Shown here: in pieces, positions 59,383 through 64,000 of the stretch
Layout: each line of letters starts with the position of its first letter
Position numbering within the stretch: the stretch's first letter is position 1
Virus record (IMG/VR): IMGVR_UViG_3300043675_000007
Location: 1 to 64,000 of that record
Reading direction: 5' to 3' (one strand)
DNA from: a virus
Length of the DNA: 64,000 nt
Translations under genes and position numbers: made by a program
The notes under the pieces: generated by a model
Databases searched by the model: none
What the model was told of the DNA's origin: nothing
The model's input: the letters and a program-made list of their open reading frames with translations, nothing else

Positions 59383-59870
59383 GTCGCCATCCCTATGTCA
59401 GTTGGCCATTGGCCTGTGAGGATTTCTTGCTCGATCCGGTTCGCACGCACCGCATGGACTTCTGAGAGCCATACGGTGTTGCTCTTGATTTCTGACATAG
59501 CGGCAGGATAGTCCTTTGCTCCCATGTAGGACAGGAATTTGGGCCAGCCTAGGAGGCCGTTAACTCCTAAATTGAAGGTGAGGTCCGCGAGTGCGACCTG
59601 GCGCACTTCATCCTGCGTGCTGTACCAAGGGTAGGCTGCGAGCGCGGCGCGCGCCTTGTTGATGCGGTTCGTCTCGAGAAAATCGAGTTCCACCTTGTCG
59701 AACGGCACCATGAGATTGATCCCGATGCCGACGGAGATGTTGCCCTTGAGGCTCATTCCTTTCAGGAACGGCTTACCCGTCGCATCATCGTAAATCACGG
59801 CGCTGTTGCCTTCTTCGACGGCAAGTTCCGCCTCGAGGTGAACGTCTAAGTCATCCGGCGGTGTCGACAT
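59379..59870 (-). CDS. T4-type lysozyme (GH24) endolysin
   Basis: 163 residues without signal peptide. AVEEGNSAVIYDDATGKP contains the catalytic Glu and Asp of the family; GNISVGIGINLMVPF corresponds to the T-I-G-I-G-H block, where Thr is replaced by Ser and His by Ile/Asn. VALADLTFNLGVNGLLGWPK and AVRANRIEQEILTGQW are family motifs. Cleaves host peptidoglycan; the Thr to Ser change might alter activity. Confidence 0.75.
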   Translation of the reverse strand: MSTPPDDLDVHLEAELAVEEGNSAVIYDDATGKPFLKGMSLKGNISVGIGINLMVPFDKVELDFLETNRINKARAALAAYPWYSTQDEVRQVALADLTFNLGVNGLLGWPKFLSYMGAKDYPAAMSEIKSNTVWLSEVHAVRANRIEQEILTGQWPTDIGMAT

Positions 59871-60111
59871 CTTTTGCCCTCCCTTCTTCTAGCCCGCGGG
59901 CGTGCCCCTCGGCATCGCCCTGGGCAAGTTTCGCGCTACTCAGTTCTTTGACCAGGCCGTTGGTGGCTTTATGGATCTCTTCGACCTTGACCACAGTGGC
60001 GTCGACCTTTCTGCCATTGCGCAGGGAGACGAGTACCCCTGCGATACTGCCGATCGCGGCGAGCAGCGCGGCGAGGGAGGTAATGATCGAGGCTACTTCC
60101 GGCGTGGTCAT
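59851..60111 (-). CDS. Small membrane-anchored coiled-coil protein (spanin- or holin-like)
   Basis: 86 residues. VASIITSLAALLAAIGSIAG is the TM helix; TNGLVKELSSAKLAQGDAEG forms a coil. ATGA overlap upstream, 20 bp overlap downstream with the lysozyme. An inner-membrane spanin or holin is possible. Confidence 0.55.
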   Translation of the reverse strand: MTTPEVASIITSLAALLAAIGSIAGVLVSLRNGRKVDATVVKVEEIHKATNGLVKELSSAKLAQGDAEGHARGLEEGRAKDVDTAG

Positions 60112-60479
60112 CGGTCGGTGCTCCGGGTGCGGTCTTGGGGTGAGCGATAGGGGAAAGCATCGATGCGGTCATGGATGCGCTCCAGGCCATTGGCCATACC
60201 ATCTTCGATGCGTTCGAGTCCTTTTTGCGTGTTGTCCTCGATGCGATCGAGCCGGCGCGTGTTCTCCACGTGCTGGGCCACCTGCGCTTGCGCAATCGTG
60301 CGCCGTTCTTCGGCAATTTTCTCCATCTGCTTTTCAAGGTCATCGTGTGTCACGTAATTCACGCGCTCCTTCTCAAGCGCGGCCACCTTGCCCCACCACA
60401 CGGCGCCAATCGCGGTCAGCAGGGCGCCGAAGGCCGTTATGAGGTAATTGAATAAAGTCTGGGACGGTGGGCTATCCAT
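60108..60479 (-). CDS. Membrane/coiled-coil protein of the lysis cassette
   Basis: 123 residues from ATG at 60479, 1 bp after the polyprotein stop. TLFNYLITAFGALLTAIGAV is a TM helix; EKQMEKIAEERRTIAQAQVA and RLDRIEDNTQKGLERIEDGM form a coiled coil. i-spanin-like topology, though also common in other lysis proteins. Confidence 0.55.
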   Translation of the reverse strand: MDSPPSQTLFNYLITAFGALLTAIGAVWWGKVAALEKERVNYVTHDDLEKQMEKIAEERRTIAQAQVAQHVENTRRLDRIEDNTQKGLERIEDGMANGLERIHDRIDAFPYRSPQDRTRSTDR

Positions 60480-60480
60480 G

Positions 60481-63400
60481 TCAGGCAAATGCCTCCAATG
60501 ATTCTGAAACGCGGGGGCGCGGCCGCTCGGGCATCGACTCCCACAGTTGGGCGAAAGCCGGATACCCTGCGGCCCTCAAAGCCGCGACCGCGTCAGGCTT
60601 ACTCTTCCCCTGCACCAAGCCGCTGATCTTGTCGGCCGCCTCCGCAGCCTTGGCCTTGTCGGTCTTGATCTCTCCCTGCGTCTCCTTCAAGTGCGTCTTC
60701 GCCTTGATGATTTCCTCGCGCAGCTTCTCGGCGCCCTTGACATCGTTGCCCTGCATCGCCTGTTTGTAACGGCGGTTGAGGCCCCGCAGGTAGCTTTGCT
60801 CTTCCTCGCGGTGCTGATACCGCTCCATCTGTTCGGGCGACGTCACACGCGCCGGCGCCGGGGTCAACCCGAAATAGGGGGCCGCGGCGAGCGCCTTGCC
60901 GCGCGCATCCATCGCACCGGCGCCTACGAACTGCTTGGTGCCTTGAATTGAGAAGGGCACCACCTCGCGCCCAGCGTATGCCGCGCTTTCCTTGAGCTGC
61001 GTCCAGAAGTCCTGATCAGAGGTGCGGATGGCATTGCCGTAGAAGTCCTCGTTCGCATAGATCGCGTGGATGATCCCGAAGACCGGATTCGCCTTGTTGA
61101 TCAGCGTGGTCATCGGCTGGGTGCCGTACTCGTACAGATCCTTGGTATAGGCAGGCAGCGACATGCGCTCCGGCGTGCCGTACTTGGTTTGGCGCCCGGT
61201 CGGCGGAAAGAAGTAGTCCTTGGTGTCCTTCGGATTCTTGCCGGTGAAGAGGCGCGTGAGCATGGCGCCGATGATCATGGTCACGGCGAGCAAGCCGATG
61301 GTGTAGGGGATCTTGTGCCCGACCTTATCGGCAATGCGGTTGAGCAGGCCCTTCGCACGTATGTACTCGAGGCGCTCCGGCGCATCGTTCACCAGGCCCG
61401 CTTCCGGCAGCTCGGGCGGGGCGCCGCGGGCGAGGTAGTCCAGGAGCTTCACCACATCGACGGGCGCACCGCCCAACTCGCGCACGGTGCCTAAGTTCCA
61501 ACCCACCGCGCGCACCGCCATGTGGTTCACTTCCTTGAACGTGCGATTCCAGAAAAGATTGTCGTACACCATCTCGCCCAAGCGATTGTCGACCGAGTCC
61601 CAAATCTTCTGCATCGCATTGGCGAAGTCGATCGGGTTCTCATCCGGATTGCGCCGGATGTGATCGCGGGCAAGGTCCGAGAACACGCCCAGTTTCTGCA
61701 AGGGGACGATGTGCTCCATGATGATCGAGGTCGATGCGCGCACGGTGCGCCCGGCTACCTCGAGGGGGACCTGCAGCGCGGGAATTGAGGACTCATGCCA
61801 CATCTGTTCAAGATCGCGCCACAGCCGCGTCGCGTACTCGCGCGGAAAACTCGCCAAGGCCTTGCCGGTGTCGGCGACCTTGCTCTGAGACTGGGTCATG
61901 ATCTGGCGGATCTCGGAGGCGAGTCCTGCAAACCCCACGCCTTTGAACGGGGATTGGCCCTGGCCGGCCATGTAGTAGGTGTCCATTTTTACCCGGCCGC
62001 CGGCGGCGGTGAGGCCCTCGATGATCTTCTGCATCAAAGGATCGGCCGCCCCAACGTTGGTATAGGCCTTGCGCAGTGCCATGCCGCGCTTCAAGTTCAT
62101 GCCGGCGCCGCCGAGGAAGGTTGAGGCCTCGAGCCACGCGCGCACCGCTCCGATCGGCTCCCCGTGCAACAGCCGCTCAACGCCCAAGGCCGCCTTGGAG
62201 ACGACCGCATCTAAGGTGGTGAAGCCTAAATGGAAAGCCGAGAAACCCAACTGGAGCGGGGTAACCACGTTGGTGAGCGATCGGAACAGCTGCGCGGGAA
62301 TAAAGTTGCGCAGGGCTGATTCGCCCAGGTGGTTATTAATGATTCTCCCAGCATCGGCCGGCATGATGTAGTAGCCGCGGATGACGAAACCCTGCTCGTG
62401 CTCACTCCACTGGAGCACACGCCCCACCGCATCCTTGATCTTTACCCACCCCTCCGGCATGCGCTTCTGCGCGGGGAGGAACTTCGCGAGGCCTTCCTCC
62501 TTCAATCGCTGCACGAGCTTGGTGCCGGTGATGAAGCGCTCCATTTCCCGCACCTTGGCAAATGCCAGGACGAGGGGGTTGGTGCTCACGGGGATCAAGC
62601 CCTTTTCGATGCCTTCTTCGGTCGTCGGGATCGTGCGCTGCTTTAGGAAACTCGCGGGGCCTTTGAGCGGCCGGCTGCCGAAGATCGATGCGAATATCTT
62701 TTTCGCGCCGTTCGGATCCTTCCAGATGTGCGGGAAGTAGTTCTCGATGAAGCTCTCGAGCGCCCCCACGCCAAGATCCTGCACGCGGGTGCGGGTGTCA
62801 TCGAGCAGATTGCGAATCGCGGTAGCCGCGCTGTCGTGCTCGGGCAGGGGCTGCGGATCGCCGGCCTCCATCGCATAGATGAAGTTTAGGCGGTCATCGT
62901 GCTTGAGCAGGTCGAAGGCCTTGGCGTACTTCTCAAGGTTCGAGAGCGCCTCTTCGGACTTGTGCGCGAGCTGGCCCAACTCATCGCGGGTGAGATTGGC
63001 CGTGGCCTTGGCGAGGTCCGAGACTCCGGAGGGGTCCAGGATGCGCCGGAATGACATCGTGATTTCATTGCCCGGGATGGCCTGCACCGCTTTGCGTCCA
63101 AGATCATAGGCGGCGGGGATCACGCCGCGCCTTGGGCCCGGTGCCGCGCTCTTCGGCCGGCGCTTCAAGAACATCGGTTGCCCAAGCATCAGGGAGTCGC
63201 GCATCGCCTGCGTGATCTTCACCATATGTACGGGCAGCGTTTCAGCGCCATTCACCGCCTCGAGGGCAGCCTTGGCGGTTGCGAAATCCCGCTTGGTGTC
63301 GTCGGGCATGTAAGCCCACCACTTGCCATTCTCGAGCAACACGCCGTAGCCACCGTCGGACGGCCGCACGGTGAAATTCATCCCGGGATTCTGGGCGGCA

Positions 63401-64000
63401 TGGTCCCTGGCCACGGATTCGACTCTATCCATGGACACGTTGTGTGATTGCGGGAAGCTATCGGCGCTGTGCGCGAGGACATCAAACGCTTGACTGCCGA
63501 CGCCACCGACTCCGCCGGGCTCAACGCTCGAGCCGAAGCGCTTGACGATCGCCTGCACCTTCTTCGGCAGGATGTCATCGTAGAAGCCGCGCATGCCGTG
63601 GCCGCCGACTTTGAGATCTTTGCCAACCAGCGGGACCAGATCGCCTTCCTCGCCCTTGGAGATTGCCTTCTGCGCCGCGTCCTTACCGATCCACGTGGCT
63701 AGCTTCTCATCGGTGAGGCCGTATTCCTCGCGGATGGTCTTGCCGTCTTTCTTCGCGACGAAATCATACGTACCGTTTTTGAGGTTCTTGCGCACGTTGA
63801 TGAGGTCCGCCACGTGCGACATGTTGTAGCGCTCGGCGTTGGTGTCGCCGGTGTCCCAGGAAAGGGCGTCATACCCATGTTCCGCGGCGTAGCGCAGCAT
63901 CCGCTTCATCGCGAGCTCCGGCCAACTCGTCTTGAAGGGGGCATTGGGCACGCCTTCCGACTGCCGTGCATAGAGTTCGGCGTACTCAGAGCGGAAGGTG
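60481..64000 (-). CDS. Giant polyprotein, C-terminal about 1,173 residues (LPD-type), enters from the right edge
   Basis: No start inside the window; the frame runs open to base 64000 with ARQSEGVPNAPFKTSWPELA near the edge. SWPELAMKRMLRYAAEHGYD and then ADLINVRKNLKNGTYDFVA match the large polyvalent-protein-associated domains. A long Ala/Leu-rich helical body follows; one TM (IPYTIGLLAVTMIIGAMLTR); and a coiled-coil C-terminus (EEEQSYLRGLNRRYKQAMQG, KTHLKETQGEIKTDKAKAAE). It is probably the C-terminus of the same gene as 1-5997 if the genome is circular. Gene stops 1 bp before the lysis genes. Confidence 0.8.
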   Translation of the reverse strand, partial: TFRSEYAELYARQSEGVPNAPFKTSWPELAMKRMLRYAAEHGYDALSWDTGDTNAERYNMSHVADLINVRKNLKNGTYDFVAKKDGKTIREEYGLTDEKLATWIGKDAAQKAISKGEEGDLVPLVGKDLKVGGHGMRGFYDDILPKKVQAIVKRFGSSVEPGGVGGVGSQAFDVLAHSADSFPQSHNVSMDRVESVARDHAAQNPGMNFTVRPSDGGYGVLLENGKWWAYMPDDTKRDFATAKAALEAVNGAETLPVHMVKITQAMRDSLMLGQPMFLKRRPKSAAPGPRRGVIPAAYDLGRKAVQAIPGNEITMSFRRILDPSGVSDLAKATANLTRDELGQLAHKSEEALSNLEKYAKAFDLLKHDDRLNFIYAMEAGDPQPLPEHDSAATAIRNLLDDTRTRVQDLGVGALESFIENYFPHIWKDPNGAKKIFASIFGSRPLKGPASFLKQRTIPTTEEGIEKGLIPVSTNPLVLAFAKVREMERFITGTKLVQRLKEEGLAKFLPAQKRMPEGWVKIKDAVGRVLQWSEHEQGFVIRGYYIMPADAGRIINNHLGESALRNFIPAQLFRSLTNVVTPLQLGFSAFHLGFTTLDAVVSKAALGVERLLHGEPIGAVRAWLEASTFLGGAGMNLKRGMALRKAYTNVGAADPLMQKIIEGLTAAGGRVKMDTYYMAGQGQSPFKGVGFAGLASEIRQIMTQSQSKVADTGKALASFPREYATRLWRDLEQMWHESSIPALQVPLEVAGRTVRASTSIIMEHIVPLQKLGVFSDLARDHIRRNPDENPIDFANAMQKIWDSVDNRLGEMVYDNLFWNRTFKEVNHMAVRAVGWNLGTVRELGGAPVDVVKLLDYLARGAPPELPEAGLVNDAPERLEYIRAKGLLNRIADKVGHKIPYTIGLLAVTMIIGAMLTRLFTGKNPKDTKDYFFPPTGRQTKYGTPERMSLPAYTKDLYEYGTQPMTTLINKANPVFGIIHAIYANEDFYGNAIRTSDQDFWTQLKESAAYAGREVVPFSIQGTKQFVGAGAMDARGKALAAAPYFGLTPAPARVTSPEQMERYQHREEEQSYLRGLNRRYKQAMQGNDVKGAEKLREEIIKAKTHLKETQGEIKTDKAKAAEAADKISGLVQGKSKPDAVAALRAAGYPAFAQLWESMPERPRPRVSESLEAFA

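Noticed and set aside
1-64000. CRISPR arrays, tRNA genes, insertion sequences, integrase
   Set aside because: No direct-repeat spacer pattern, no cloverleaf candidate, and no transposase or integrase motif was seen; this was by eye only.

Overview
The window is a stretch of a high-GC (roughly 60-65% by eye) tailed-bacteriophage or prophage genome. It holds a large and a small terminase subunit, a P22-type portal, a scaffold-like protein, a Mu gpT-type major capsid protein, two adaptor-like proteins and a tail-hub-like protein, but no visible tape measure, sheath or tail tube. Together with ejection-type proteins and a giant polyprotein this points to a podovirus-like particle. The early-region families (DUF3653, DUF3693, DUF5131, DUF6527, CsrA) suggest a proteobacterial, probably gamma- or betaproteobacterial, host; that is inference. 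No integrase, DNA polymerase or RNA polymerase is visible.

Layout. (1) 1-9.5 kb, minus strand: the N-terminal 1,999 residues of a giant polyprotein (membrane-active region, GGDEF-like domain, InPase domain, adenine methylase, strawberry-notch-type helicase), two ejection-type proteins, an Asp/Asn-hydroxylase-like oxygenase and a sulfotransferase-like protein. (2) 9.5-32.6 kb, minus strand: tail fibre and lectin-like proteins, hub and adaptors, capsid, scaffold, a papain-like protein, a GroES-like protein, accessory genes and the portal. (3) 32.7-36.1 kb, minus strand: exported or surface proteins (a secreted protein, two small proteins with membrane or Tat signals, a GH71-like glucanase). (4) 36-47 kb, minus strand: an early operon of small, tightly overlapping genes with a HerA-like ATPase, DNA methyltransferase, ASCH-like protein and SSB-like protein, read from a sigma70-type promoter near 47.13 kb. 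(5) 47.1-48.8 kb: a DUF3653/DUF3693 regulator pair and a divergent promoter region with a long leader. (6) 48.8-52.8 kb, plus strand: DUF5131, csrA, a DnaQ-like exonuclease and small genes, closed by a strong convergent terminator. (7) 52.9-60.5 kb, minus strand: a virion-type small protein, TerL, an XRE protein, TerS, a DUF1064 nuclease and the lysis cassette (lipoprotein, holin-like, lysozyme, two membrane/coiled-coil proteins). (8) 60.5-64 kb, minus strand: the C-terminal part of a giant polyprotein running off the right edge.

The left edge cuts a polyprotein after its helicase core and the right edge enters a polyprotein C-terminus, both on the minus strand. The simplest reading is one gene split by linearising a circular or circularly permuted genome, so the window may be most of the genome.

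The most unexpected structure is a six-copy dyad, TGCCAG-N3-CTGGCA, found 37-86 bp upstream of the first gene of several minus-strand clusters (portal, scaffold/capsid, sulfotransferase/ejection and others) and absent from the early operon. It is a candidate late-gene control element. Other notable items are a portal with a hendecad histidine-repeat tail, a beta-rich module shared by three structural proteins, a Tat-tagged protein made of re-ordered capsid-like blocks, and the GGDEF-like domain in the polyprotein.
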